Positions 46,683 through 58,310 are shown, counted from the first letter of the stretch. The stretch is 64,000 nt of DNA from Chytridium lagenaria (GCA_025449115.1 JAHLKC010000090.1:107317-171316), one strand, 5' to 3'. A program made the numbers and translations. Notes: generated by a model not told the origin, from the sequence alone.

Positions 46683-49478
46683 CTACGCAGCCCCCGCCTT
46701 CTTCAACGCCGCATCCCAATCAAACGCAATCCCCGACGGGCCCGGCGTAGGCGGCACAAGCGGCGTCACAGGCGACCCATCCCCCTCCACAACAACCTCC
46801 AACCCCCCTAAGCCCGCACCGCCCGTCCCCCCTCCAGTCCCTCCCCCCAAGCCCGCACCGCTCCTCCCCCACCCCCCAGCACTCCTGGGTCCAGCCAAAA
46901 CCGGCCCCCCCTTAACCTTTACACAAAGACTCTGTTCCCCTACCTTAACCCAAGTGACCTCCCTCCCCTCCAAGACCCACTCCAAAAGCCGTGTCACCAC
47001 CGCTTCATAACAAAACGCAAACTGCTCAAGCGTTTGAACCATCGCCACTCGTCGTTCCCTCATCCTCATCACTGCCGCCAACACCAGGTCATCCACCTCT
47101 TCTGGGTCTTGAGGTGGTGCGGTGCCGTCAAGAGGGGGGAGGGAATGGGTGGGGATGGATGATGAGAGTTGATGCAATACCGTGTCAATCACACAAAAGG
47201 TTCCCGTTCTACCACACCCGGCACTACAATGAACCACCATGGGTCCAGAAAAGGGTGTCATGCCTTGAAGTCGATTCGCAAGATCAATCACCTCCAACAC
47301 TGTTTTCGCCGTCGACGATTTATGATCCGGCCAATTCAAATAATGCACATGCCACACTGTCCTCACATCAGCATCTTCCATATCCACCACCCGTCCAACC
47401 TTCATCTCACGCACCACCACCTCTCCCCCACAAACACTCTGTCGTCCAACAACCTCCACCTCAACACTCCCATCCCCATACTCCACCCTTGAACTCATCC
47501 CTTCTTCCGGCCAATACCGATGACATTTAGGACGTCCACGTTCCTCCTCTTTGGTCAACATCACAATCACAGTCACCTGTTGATCCCACACCATCCCCCA
47601 GAAATCTCGGACCGTTTCAGGGAGCGGGCCTTGTGTGGAAATGTAGCGTTTCCCTACTGCCATCGAGGGGGAGAGCGGGGTGGTGTCCAGAAACGACGCA
47701 TTAATGTAATCACTGAACCGTGGTGGTGTAGCGGGGATCCCACCTCCAATCATGACGGGGGTAGGGTGAAGCAAGGGTACACGGAATCGATCATAAGGCA
47801 CGATATCCGTGTACCTGTTTCGTCTCAGATTCCCACGTTCAGAAGAGATGCGTTGAGAAAAGGGGTTATCGGTGAAGGGAGGACAGTGGGCCGTGGAGCG
47901 TGAACCGGAATGACGATCAGATTCCGTGTCTTCGATAAAGGAAAAGAGTTTTTCGAGGTACATGGGAGCTTGGAGGGACCCTTTGAGGCGAGACGGTCTA
48001 GCCATGCGGGGAGGATGCGGGTGTCGATGGAAGTGGAGAGGAGGGAGGCGATTTGGGCGCCTGGTTTTGGACCACCTGCGGACATGGGGGAGTCTGGGAT
48101 GAGGTTGGATGTTGGGCCGGTGAAGAAGGAGAGGTTGAGACGCGGGGGTTGGAGATGGTTTGAGGAGAGGGAGGAGGAGGAGGAGGAGGAGGACAAGGAT
48201 GTGGCTGTGGATGGGAGAGGAAAGGAGGGGGTGGAAAGAGGGAGAGGGTGTTTGGATGTGGTGTTGAGATGGAGATGGGTTGCTTTTTCTGATGGGGAGG
48301 GAGAGTGGAGAAACGTGGAGGGAGAGTGGTTGTTGTTGTTGAGTGTTGGTGTGGGAGGTTGAGGCGGAAGAGGAGCGGCGAGATGCGAGGGAGCCTCTGG
48401 ATTTGAGGAGGGTAGCGTTGTTGAGGGTGGTAGAGGTTGGAAGGTAAAAGAGGGCAGGGTTTGTTGTTGTTGAAGCGTTTGGAGGAGTGGATGCTGATTT
48501 TGAGAGGAGGAGGACGGGGTTTGAAAGGGAAGGTGAAGTGGCAGAGGATGGGGTGGAGAGGTGAGGGATGGGCCTGGAAGCAGTGACAGGAGCGACGGTG
48601 GATAAGAGGAGGGATGATGATCCGGACGTTAAGGAAGAGGAAGAGGAAGAAGAGGACGAATGTTGTCCAAAAGGAGAAAAATCGGCAACAAGTCCAAAGC
48701 TTGACGAGGGGAGGAAGTCAATGGGGGTTCGAAAAGATTGAGAAAGGTCCTCAGAGTCACTGTGAAACTCTTGATCCTCTTCCTTTTGCTCTTGATGATG
48801 GTGATGGTGATGTTGGTGGTGCAGAGATGGTTGAAAGTAGTGGTGGTGTTGAAGGTCTGATGAAGGGTGGTAAATGTATCAAGGTCGAGATGGTTGTCTG
48901 TTGCAATATTGTTGTTGTCGTAGAGAGCAGTCACAGCCTTTTCATCCTCTTGTTGTTGTTGTTGTTGTTGTTGCAAGTGCAGGTCCAGAGGATCAATCTG
49001 CTGCAAAGAGAATCTGTTTTTGATGGCGGTGTTTTCTTGTTCTTGCATTGTTGTTGTTGTTGTTGCTGCTGTTGTTTGAATTGATGACGGTGGTAGTGGC
49101 AGAGCAGAGGGATGAAGAGGGGGTATTTAAAGTGGATGATGATGATGATGATGTCGTAGTAGTAGTAGTAGTAGTGGTAGTGGTAGTTGCAGCAGCAGTT
49201 GTTGTTGATGATGATGAGAATGATGGTGATGGTGATGAATGGTGATGATGAGGTGGTGTTGTAGTCGAAGGAGTAGGAGTAGGAGTAGAAGTAGTAAGAG
49301 TATCCTTTTGGAATGACGGATGCTGATGCTGATGCTGATGGTGATGATACTGATGATGATGATGCTGATGGAGATGGAGATGATCTCTTTCACTAGATGA
49401 TGTAGCAGTAGTAGTAGTAGCAGCAGCAGTAGTAGTAGTATGTGATGATGATAATGAGCGCGAGAGTAGGTTCCCCAT
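46683..49478 (-). CDS. Classical tyrosine-specific protein phosphatase with low-complexity N-terminus
   Basis: The catalytic domain is clear: NRYTDIVPYDRFRV (phosphotyrosine loop), FSDYINASFLD, YISTQGPLPETVRDFWGMVW, HYLNWPDH (general-acid Asp loop), VVHCSAGCGRTGTFCVID (nucleophile Cys and Arg of CX5R) and QTLEQFAFCYEA (Q-loop). It removes phosphate from phosphotyrosine. The C-terminal tail is Gly/Pro-rich. The upstream frame stays open through Ser/Thr/Pro/Gln/His/Asn-rich DNA to an ATG at 49478 reading MGNLLSRS, which fits an N-myristoylation signal (Gly2, Ser6). Near 47975 the frame shifts by one at AAAGGG within LASKGSLQAPMYLEKLF. More shifts are needed in the triplet-repeat N-terminus, so the true N-terminus is uncertain; the catalytic part is intact. 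Confidence 0.82.
48935..49440. repeat. Trinucleotide-repeat-rich region
   Basis: Runs of TTG, TGG/TAG and GAT/TGA triplets. On the minus strand they give Gln, Thr, His and Ser homopolymers in the phosphatase N-terminus. Confidence 0.85.
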
Positions 49479-49499
49479 CACAAACCAACTATAACTAAC

Positions 49500-49900
49500 C
49501 AACTAAACTAATATAACTATATAACTAACTATATTTATTATATTTAATAACACCTGTCCTACATATAATATAAATAAATAAATAAATAAATAAATAAAAT
49601 AAATTATCATGTATGTACTACATTACATTTTAGAAATTACATAATAAATAAAATAAATAAATTAAAATAAATAAATAAATAATAATAAATAATAATAATA
49701 AAATAAATAATAAAATTAATATTAATTATTAAATAATTATATTAATAATTATTAATACATTGACCGCAACAACCATCATCCTATATAATATTTATAATAA
49801 CTAATAATAACTAAATCCCTTCTTTCCTTTTACAGTATATAGTCATCATCACTGTTACACCCTCTTGTTTACCATACATATATAATATACATATAAAGGT
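49500..49900. other. Extremely AT-rich, TAAA-repeat block
   Basis: Mostly A and T, with AAAT/TAAA tetranucleotide runs at 49567-49602 and 49640-49720. It ends the gene-dense part of the window; everything to the right is dominated by repeats. No gene is seen. Confidence 0.8.
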
Positions 49901-50471
49901 AATAATATCTATATCGATATATATCTATCAAAGAGAGTAGAGGCATCGCCTTAAAGCTTGCCTAAAAAGGATAGGGTGGATTCATTTTATTTGGGCCCGT
50001 TGCATCCTTTGGAATATTCTAATATCCATAATATTGTATATTTTTTTCATCAAATACAGTTGCTGTGGTTCTGAGCGCTTCCTTTTTCGTCGTCTTTGTT
50101 TTTCTATTCAGAGGGGTGGCGTGTCAGTTATTAGCGTGGCTATGGCCGTCTTACGTTTCTGTAGACGTGTATTTTGTTCTTGCTCTTCCTCAATTCTCTA
50201 AAAATGAGTTCCGAAATCTCCTTGTAGTAAGATTTATGATTATAGTTGCAAGTAACCCCCAAATGAGTAAGGAGATTGGGGTGGGAGGCGTTGAGCAGGC
50301 AAAGATGGCAGCAAGGACAGCGGCAGCGGCAGCACCAAAGAAGACGGTGATAACGCAGCCAACAGAGCTCCTGGTGGTGAGTCCTTTTGGCGGAACAACG
50401 GGGATCCGGAGGAAGGAAGGGGAGGGATCATGACGTATATGCATTCTTGCAAGGGATCAGTCATTTATTAT

Positions 50472-50498
50472 CAAAGCTTCGCCCTGCAGGCTCGCAAT
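50472..50498. repeat. AAAGCTTTGCCC-GGGCT hairpin repeat, copy 1
   Basis: CAAAGCTTCGCCCTGCAGGC followed by TCGCAAT. One of three similar units; GCCC and GGGC arms can pair in copies 2 and 3. Confidence 0.6.
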
Positions 50499-50575
50499 AC
50501 GTTGCGGCCTGAGTGGAGGGGCCTGGACTAAGGAAGAGGCAAGGGGATCATGAAGGATTCTTGTAACGTTACCTA

Positions 50576-50602
50576 TAAAGCTTTGCCCAACGGGCTCACC
50601 AT
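50576..50602. repeat. AAAGCTTTGCCC-GGGCT hairpin repeat, copy 2
   Basis: TAAAGCTTTGCCCAACGGGC followed by TCACCAT; GCCC-AAC-GGGC forms a short hairpin. Confidence 0.6.
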
Positions 50603-50804
50603 AGTTGTGGCTATAGAGGACAGCTTAAGTGTTTTTATTTGTTTTAAATATTTGTTAGTTCTGACAGACTGGACAGACTGACAAACTCAATGGCGAGAAT
50701 GACTGGCAGGGAGTTGCGAGCTCTAAGTAATATCGCATCATCTCACATGACCTGAAAATTGCTGCAAAATCCTTTTTCTAAATCCACCAGTAACCTAGAT
50801 TAAA

Positions 50805-50832
50805 AAAGCTTTGCCCTACGGGCTTGCAATAA
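50805..50832. repeat. AAAGCTTTGCCC-GGGCT hairpin repeat, copy 3
   Basis: AAAAGCTTTGCCCTACGGGC followed by TTGCAAT; same spacing and arms as copy 2. Confidence 0.6.
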
Positions 50833-51431
50833 TACTTTTCAACAGAAAAGAGTACATTTACATCACTCTTATATTGAATAATATACAATTACAATATATA
50901 ATAATACCATATCAATCAATCAATCAATCAATCAATGTCAATAACCAGTCCGGTCTCCAGTAAAACTCCACTTTAACCATCACTGCCAGCCATGACGCTG
51001 CTAAAGCTATTCATAATCAGTTGGTTTGAATGATAACATTTAGATTTAAAATAAAAGAGGTAAATCAAGGGCAAGAGAGAAAGGGGGTATAAAAAAAAAC
51101 CATTATTGTCAATGGTTTACAGCAAGATCGTGGATTGTTTGTTGGTTTCACAGGCATGACCTATGGGCTCTCTGGAAAAGCAATGCATCAGCTTCCCTCT
51201 TTGCCTCTGTGGTTCAAGCCTTGACCATTATGAAGAGAGAAATCACTGTCGTGCCTTACTCATTCTTGGATGTCCTCCAAGGTTAGCAGGTAGCTGCAAT
51301 TCCTCTTTTGCTGAGGCAAGGTTTTTGTTTGCTGTACAACTTACCTGTTCCCAACAAGTTCTTTTATGAACAAATAAATGAAAAACCATCACAAAAGAAC
51401 CGAGGTCGGGGATCAGACATATTTAGGTTGA

Positions 51432-51890
51432 AAGTGTTCAAGGAGGAAGTCCATCCACGCTCCTAGGAGTTTACCAAGCCTCAAAATCGACGCAGTAAGC
51501 TGTTTTAACATGTACTCATGTAATCTCATCTACCTAGGGCCCTGCTCATGCCGATCTCCCACTCACAGGCAACCAATAGCCTGCCATAGCCATTGAGAAT
51601 AGAACTGCAGAGGTGGTTATACTACCCAAACCTTTGAAGGAATCATGCCACAGAGTGGTCTATCTGGGGCTCAAGCCTTCTTAGACTCATGTCTTGGTTC
51701 AAGGTGTAGTCTCCTCCAGCGACACACTTACCTAAGCGCTTGCTGGTAAAATTCATAACAACAATATTAGATATTGGAACACAAAGAGATTGCACTGGCC
51801 CAAACGCAGCCAGGCTTGGAGGTGTGCAATGGCTACTCCAGGTCTTGAGAAGGTGAACATTAATCTATTCAACTTTCTTCTTTTTATTGT
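51432..51890. repeat. Family-2 repeat (LTR-like), internal fragment
   Basis: Matches 54288-54735 in order: CAAGGAGG..GTCCATCC, CCTGCTCATGCCG, GGTGGTTATACTACCCAAAC, AAGGAATCATGCCACAGAG, GTCTTGGTTCAAGGTGTAGT and ATCTATTCAACTTTCT. It lacks the 5' part and the terminal part of the family. Confidence 0.75.
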
Positions 51891-51932
51891 AAACATCAAA
51901 AACAACACATACCATAATTTTGGTGGTATTGG

Positions 51933-51978
51933 CCCCCCCCCCCCCCCCAATGTAGACAATCTTAATGGGTGGGGGGGG
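51933..51978. repeat. Homopolymer pair C16 ... G8
   Basis: Sixteen C at 51933-51948 and eight G at 51971-51978, 22 bp apart; they could pair as a hairpin. Confidence 0.85.
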
Positions 51979-52135
51979 GAGGCAGGACCACAGGTAATTT
52001 TATATATTTATCTTATAAAACCCTGTTACTTTATAGTCTATTTGAAATCTTTGGGTTCAAAATGTATGGCCCCATGTTTTCGTCATAAGGGGTCTGCAGG
52101 TGGGGGCCCAAATATACATGACAAAACACGACAAA

Positions 52136-52234
52136 TTGCCATAATGGCGCTTCTGCTTGCCGCGTTGATTGTCATTATGGCGCATCAACTTGCCGCGTTA
52201 ATTGTCATGACGGCGCGCCAGCTTGACACGTCAA
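52136..52234. repeat. 33-bp tandem repeat, three units
   Basis: Units at 52136-52168, 52169-52201 and 52202-52234 share TTGxCATxAxGGCGC and CTTGxCxCGTxAA. In one frame each would give 11 residues. Confidence 0.85.
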
Positions 52235-52806
52235 ACGCTCCAATTCCCGTTAAAAATTTGTAGGTATGCCTTTTATAATATACATTTAGAGGCTTAACAA
52301 CATTTCCAGCCAAAATGCCTTTCAGTAATAAGAGGTTTGTAGTTTTTGGATCAAAAGAAGCATGGGAGAGTTGTGTCAAACACCATGGCTGAAAGAGATC
52401 TCACCCCCACCGCGTAATATAATTCAAACCCCTTCTATGACCAACTCAATTTTACTGATAAACAAATCCCCTGCCAATAAACACCGTCATTGGAGCCACC
52501 TAAAGAAAAAGAAAGTTGACATCTTTCCCAAGATGCACAGCGGCGGACAAGCTCATGGAGTGAGTCCAGCTTGGATACACCGTTGTCTTAATGTTGAGGA
52601 AAAGCTTAAAATCACTCCCAAGAAGCTTTCCCTCCATCCCAGGCCTCAAATCCAAAATCAACATTTAGACAGCAAGGTGCTTGCGTTTGCAGACCAATAC
52701 ATACAAAGTTAGCACCCCTGCAGTGTCAAATCAATCGCCATCATGCTGCTCTATTGGCATAACACCCTGTGATCTTCTCTTGACCCATCCCTCCCTATCT
52801 AGCTTC

Positions 52807-53290
52807 TGTTGGGTTTCGCTCACTTGACTCACGAGGACGCGTCAGGATCACTTGCACCATTAGTCCGCGGCGTCGGGCGCAACACTAGTGCTCTGGAATT
52901 TTCGCGTCGTTAGAGTTGAGTGCGAACGCGCCCACTGGACTTGTTTTGAATTTCCCACTTTGATTTACCTTCCTTGATTGGTTTTTTTTCTTGATGCCAG
53001 TTTAATTATAACTCTACCTGTTTGTGATTGGACATTCCCTTCTAGCCTTTACTCCCTTTGTTCCCGTCAAGGCTCTCTGATTTGTTTATCTTTGTAGTGG
53101 AGAGTTTAACGCGTGAGTGTACACGTCTCCGATAGGTTTACCTTTGTGTTGTCTTTCCTCTTTACTTGTTCGTTTTGTTTGAGTATTTAAAGACTCATGT
53201 GTTGAGTAGAAACAAATTAAGAACGTTGTTTGAGCAAAAGTGTGTTTAACTTTGTTTTAATTGAGCTTCGTGAACAACAAGTATTTAACA
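52807..53290 (+). mobile_element. Solo LTR (family 1) with target-site duplication
   Basis: Begins TGTTGGGTTTCGC and ends GTATTTAACA, so the ends are inverted TGTT/AACA. The same 5 bp GCTTC flanks it at 52802-52806 and 53291-53295. A second copy lies at 59428-59923. No retroelement coding sequence adjoins, so this is a solo LTR of about 484 bp left by LTR-LTR recombination. Confidence 0.85.
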
Positions 53291-54047
53291 GCTTCAACTA
53301 GGGAGTAGGGGAGAAGAGTAAAGGAGTTGCTCCAGCCAAGCAAGTCCACAGAGCACCTAAAGGACGGATGTACTGTGATGTTAGTTGTTTTTTTGGCTGT
53401 GTGTGGTAGTTTTCGCGAGTTCTATTAAATAAAAAGGGAGATGGGAACAGTTTTAGTATCTTCATTATCAACTTACTTTGCTTCTAAATCAATATCAGCA
53501 CCCGATTGTCTCCAGGCGACTGGGGATGGCTGTAAGTCTCCATGCACCCTCTTATGGCACCTTTTGGAACATGGGCTCTCGTTTGCCTCTCAAAGCTTAG
53601 AACAGGGTAACCTCACTCACTGCCTGCTGACAGTGCCTGATCATCAGGTTGGAGAGCACGAGAGGTGGAATATGGCTGACAAAGCCTTGACTAAAGGACA
53701 CTGTGAATGAGGAGGGATTCCAGCACAGCCTTCCGCCTCAAACAGCCAGATTGCAGCTTCACCAGGTGGTAAGGGGGCAGAGGGGTTGACTGTCATCCAA
53801 CTAAGAGTGAAGGGGAGATCACGCCGCAAGGCCACGCGCGTGAGGATAGAGGATAGGAGATCAACTCAATATCAACTACTTTAATTCTACAGCTACAATT
53901 AAATCAAGAAAACTCTCATAATAATGTAATACACAAATACAAATAAATAATAGACACAACATATGCACACACACATAAACGGCACATTTGCGCGCCACCT
54001 CCTTCAATAAAAACCCTATAAACGTGGGAAAAAGTACGTATAAAAAC
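53291..54047. other. Repeat-region spacer
   Basis: No supported gene. A plus-strand frame at 53441-53710 shows no family signal. Confidence 0.4.
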
Positions 54048-54996
54048 TGTGAAGTTCTCTCTATGGCCCCCTCTGCTAAGCCCCGGCATACAGAGGTAAA
54101 GAACCACATAATAGGTGACAAGACTAGCGTCTAGGAGGTACTCCTAGATCAAGAGTCAAGCCCGATTCTGCCTTTAGTGACAGCGGGGATTTAAGTTGCT
54201 GTGGTTCTGCTCTAAAACTAATCATATGAAAGAAAGGAAGGAAAAAGGAATGAAAAAGGTACTCAGGCAGAGATCCAACGCGCCAGAGTGGAAGGGTCAT
54301 CAAGGAGGGAGTCCATCCGCTCCTAGTAGTGTACAAGGCCTCGTAATCGCCGCAATAAGCCGTTTTAACATGTTCTCATCTGATCTCTTCTACCTAAGGC
54401 CCTGCTCATGCCGCACTCCACTCACAGGCAACTAGACAGCCAGTCATCGCAATCGAGAAAAGAACAGAGGTGGTTATACTACCCAAACCTTCGAAGGAAT
54501 CATGCCACAGAGGCGTCTATCCAGGGCTCAGGCCTTCTTAGACTCAAGTGTCTTGGTTCAAGGTGTAGTCTCCCCCAGCGGCGTAATCCCCGAGCGCCCG
54601 CAGGTACAACTAAATAACACAATATTGAATAACAGAAGAATGAAGAAAGCATGGCCCAAGGGCGGCCATGCCTGGATGTATGGGTGGGATCAATCCAGGG
54701 CAACAGAGGTGCACGTAAATCTATTCAACTTTCTACAAATAATAAAACAATACATAAAGTGGAATCAAATAACAACAACAGGCATCTCGACCAATGTGGT
54801 AGCATGTCATAAGTTGGCATACCACGTCGACCGCCCTTCCTTCTATAAAAACCTCTCTCGTATCTATGGGGAAAAACTATGAAAAACCCAGAGAGGGAAA
54901 AGAATGGAACGGGAACAACAAAATAAGAACAAGGGCACAACGTCTATATAAGCGACGCATTCATGCCTCTTGGTGAGGTTATCCAATAATCTCACA
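54048..54996 (+). mobile_element. Family-2 LTR-like element, most complete copy
   Basis: Starts TGTGAAGTTCTCTC and ends AATAATCTCACA, with inverted TGTGA/TCACA ends, length about 949 bp. AAAC occurs on both outer sides (54044-54047 and 54997-55000). Other partial copies support both boundaries: 60565 begins at the same base, and 58295 and 58435 end at the same TCACA. No coding capacity. A solo LTR or other non-autonomous element fits best. Confidence 0.7.
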
Positions 54997-55389
54997 AAAC
55001 CCAAAGGGAAAAGAAGGGAGGATTCAATATGACACGTAAATATACGCATTGACGCGGGATATAACGGAACTCAACAGACTTAGACATAATGTCCTTATGA
55101 GCCATAGGCCATGTGAATAATGTAATTATTCACAACCCTTTTCCCCCATCCTGGAACCCCACAAAGACAAGCTCACAAACAAGAGCAAGAATCTCCTCAA
55201 TGTCTATCTATCTGTCCAACAATATTAAGATCTACTCCAGCAAGATTATCAGCCAGATCAATCTCTACCAGCAAAAGTTGCAGCTCTATCCCTACATAGC
55301 GCATCTTCATCTGTTGCTGCTAGGCTGCAAACTTCTGCAGCAGCTACTGCTGTGATGGCTGAATCCCTTAATATTCAAGGTTAGGTGCT

Positions 55390-55891
55390 TTGAGTGTGAT
55401 GCCTCGTTTATGGAAATTGTTTTTTGAGCATGCAGCTTTATTATCATCATTGATTAGCATTACATTTCAGGAAAGCAGGCAAGAACCATACTCTGTATTA
55501 CAAGGGACGGGGAAGCTGCCTCCATGCGTTGTGTTCATTGGAACTCCTGGAGCCCGTGTTGAGAAGGAGTGCAGAGACCTTACTTAGGTTAGGCGCTGTT
55601 GGTGTTACATGTCAACAGAAGGGTTGGGCCAACCTCCGAGCAATGTTGTGTTGGATTGATGAAGTTTGGAAGCCCTTTCTTGCATCCAAACCAGGCTTCA
55701 CGCTCCTAATGTTGGATACTTTTCAGATGCATCTAATATCTGAAGTAACTAATAGGCTTGGGTCTTTGGGAATGATTGTGATGCGCTTACCGCCACACTC
55801 CGCCTTAAGGCTTCAAGTTCTGGATGTTGGGATCAACATGCCCTTTAAGAATCATATGGAGGGCTGCTCTGCCAGGTGGATGGTGTCCTAA
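55390..55891 (+). pseudogene. pogo/Tigger-type (DDE_1) transposase fragment
   Basis: Two overlapping frames give the C-terminal half of a DDE_1 transposase: KLPPCVVFIGTPGARVEKE, then QQKGWANLRAMLCWIDEVWK, LLMLDTFQMHL with the second catalytic Asp, and MRLPPHSALRLQVLDVGINM with the third Asp position and a following FK. The first catalytic Asp region and the DNA-binding N-terminus are missing, and a frame change lies near 55560. It is a decayed DNA transposon. Confidence 0.72.
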
Positions 55892-56380
55892 CTCACCTCA
55901 GGTATTCATCCAGACTCGCTTCCTAAGATTGACCGGCTTACCTTTCTTAACTGGATTTTTGAGGCATTGGGGGGGGGAACGCTTCCAAAACCCCACTTTT
56001 GATAAATTTTTTTTTTGCTCAGTTTGTTTGCAAACAATGTTGCAAACTTTGCCGAGACAAAAAAATTGTCTCAGCAACGGTTTCGTTTGCAAACGTTTGC
56101 AAAACACGATTGTTGCAAACTTTGTCCAACCTTCTGACCATGTCCAGCACTCCAACTCAGGACGTCCCATCACCATCAGGGGTTAATCCCCCATCATTAC
56201 TAGTGCCGCTGCTGCATCTACAAAGCAAAAAAGAGGGCGGTGGCTCCCCTGAAGGTAGCCAAGGATCCTTCAATTAAAACTTCCAAGGCAAAGGGAGCCA
56301 ACTTTTCTTTAGCCGAAAGCAAAGGTAAGATGTCCTCTAGTACTTCTCATTTAAAGCCATAAGCTGAAATGTTTACATTC
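55892..56380. other. Repeat-region spacer with TTTGCAAAC palindromes
   Basis: Contains five TTGCAAAC words at 56022-56125 and a GAGACAA/TTGTCTC inverted repeat around 56058-56078. No gene. Confidence 0.5.
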
Positions 56381-57635
56381 TATTAGAGTTGATCCAAATA
56401 ATTAAGAAAAGAGTTGCCAAAGGGCCAAATTGGGTGGATGAAAATGGCTTCCGTCTTCAACCGTCGTCATGGCAGCAATTGTCAACGCGAATGGGACGCT
56501 TTACAAAATTGGTTCATGTCCATCAGAAAACACTACCCATAAGCTCACGGCGAACATCACCCAGGAACTGAGGGATGAAGCCAAGGAAGTTTCGAGTTCT
56601 GGAGAAAGACGCTGACATTGTGATGGAGGAGGACCAGCACCACTTACTGAAGATGAGGAAGAAAGTAAGTTTGCTCAATACAAAGACTTTATTGCTAACC
56701 ATCGTTAGGATTACTGCCAATTATTAAAAAACATGCTTCCAGTCTTAGAACGTGAATGGAACGAGGTTGCAGCTGAATTCAATGACGGCCTCCCAATCGA
56801 GGATCATCGCAGTGCGGAGTTGATCAAGAGCCACTTCGATTCACTTCACTCTGTACCAAAGCAGGGGATCCCGATTGTCCCGCAAACGTTCGATGGTGCA
56901 AGCAAATCAACCGACAAATTCAAGAAAGAGTTAGTGGCGGAGACGGGCCACCCGACGACAATGAGTCCAAACAAGAGGAAGATGAAGATGTTTTTGAGAA
57001 CGCCGCGCCGCATGACGGTTATTGTTGGGGGAAGACGTGGATGATGAAGATTGGGATGCGGTGGATGAAGTAGGCTTGGAGCAGGATGTAGACGGTTGGC
57101 GGGAAGGATCGAAAGCCAAAAGGAAAACATGGATTTGGCCGGGAAGAAAAGCGGTCGGCCTGGGACCCCAAACATTCGCGAGTGAATATACCTCTGAATA
57201 ATGATCATCAAACGCCAGTGAGGGGAGAGAACCGAACGATGAAGAGAAAGTTGGACCATAATAAGAAGATTCTCTCCTCGCCAACGTTTTCTGTGGCAAC
57301 TACTGTGGCAACTAGACTGGGGGCGCAAGGCATACGACCGAATAACCCCATATCCAAAGAGGCATCAGACTACAAATCAGAAGCTCAAAAACGTTCGCGA
57401 ATATCCTCAGCAGTTACCTCAGTTGTTGATTCCACGAGTGCTATTACTGAGTGAGTTAAGCTTAGGTTCTATTGTATAAAAAAGCTTTTTTTGTAAGACT
57501 CATCAGGAGGAGAAAGAACAGCAACGAATCAAAGAGAAGGCCCTTAGGTTTCATGAGCTGGAGTTAAACACATGGAAGTGGTGATGCTAAGGTTGCAGGC
57601 GGTAGAAAGAGCGGAAACGCCGTCTTGAGGAGCAG
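56381..57635 (+). pseudogene. SANT/Myb-like gene remnant, perhaps transposon-derived
   Basis: A coding signal spreads over several frames. LPVLEREWNEVAAEFND and SAELIKSHFDSLHSVPK (56735-56865) resemble the SANT/Myb-like DUF6818 domain, in which conserved Trp and Phe residues precede a Lys/Pro-Thr-Gly box; here that box is degraded. An acidic stretch (QEEDEDVFENAAPHDGY) follows. The tail (EKEQQRIKEKALRFHELEL near 57520) is helical and charged. Introns may lie near 56665-56705 and 57455-57510. The gene is broken by stops and shifts. Family assignment is tentative. Confidence 0.4.
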
Positions 57636-57984
57636 AGGACGAAGGGATGAAGCAGATCAAAGGGCTGAAGAGAACGTCGTTAAACGATGAGGCGCGTTGT
57701 AATAAGCAAGATCAGCTAATGGCCATGATTTTGCATAATTGCAGGGAAATTGGATCTTCATCAGTAAATCTTATGGTCCCGAGAAAAATAAACATAAACA
57801 TACACATCTATTATCGTTCTCAATTAGAATACTAATATTTATTGATTAAGTAACAATACAAATCACAAATCAAGTGAATCTAGCGAAATTGCAAAACAAA
57901 GAGTAGACTGTGCGTATCTAACTGATATCAGTTGTGCACACGCGTAAGTTATAGAGTCTGAAGAGATTAGTCAACCGTAGTTTT

Positions 57985-58310
57985 TGGCGATTTGGGTCGT
58001 ATGGGAGCAGCCATGCCTGGATGTATGTGTGGATCAATCCAGGACTACAGAGGTTCACGTATATCTATTCAACTTAAACAAAAGCAACAGGTATCTCAAC
58101 CAACGTGGTAGCATGTCATACCACGTTGACCACCCTTCCTTCTATGAAAACCTTTGTCGTATCTTTGGGGAAAAACTATGAAAAGCCCCAAGAGGGAAAA
58201 GAATGGAACGGGAACAACAACATAAGAATAAGGGCACAATGTCTATATAAGCAACGCATTCATGTCTCTTGGTGAGGTTATCCAATAATCTCACAAAAAC
58301 CTTCAATATT
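57985..58310 (+). repeat. Family-2 repeat, 3' part
   Basis: Matches 54655-54996: AGCCATGCCTGGATGTATG, GATCAATCCAGG, then CCCTTCCTTCTAT to ATAATCTCACA. About 85-90% alike by eye. Confidence 0.78.

Larger units (their letters stand above)
49901..51431. other. Gene-poor region with short dispersed repeats
   Basis: No supported gene. An open plus-strand frame at 50065-50433 has two hydrophobic stretches but no family features or introns. It contains the three AAAGCTTTGCCC units listed next and an ATCA microsatellite at about 50908-50938. Confidence 0.45.

Noticed and set aside
50065..50433. Possible small membrane protein
   Set aside because: Two hydrophobic stretches only; lies in repeat-rich DNA; the minus strand has equally long frames.
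53441..53710. Cys-containing 89-residue plus-strand frame
   Set aside because: No similarity I can name, and it lies between LTR-type repeats.
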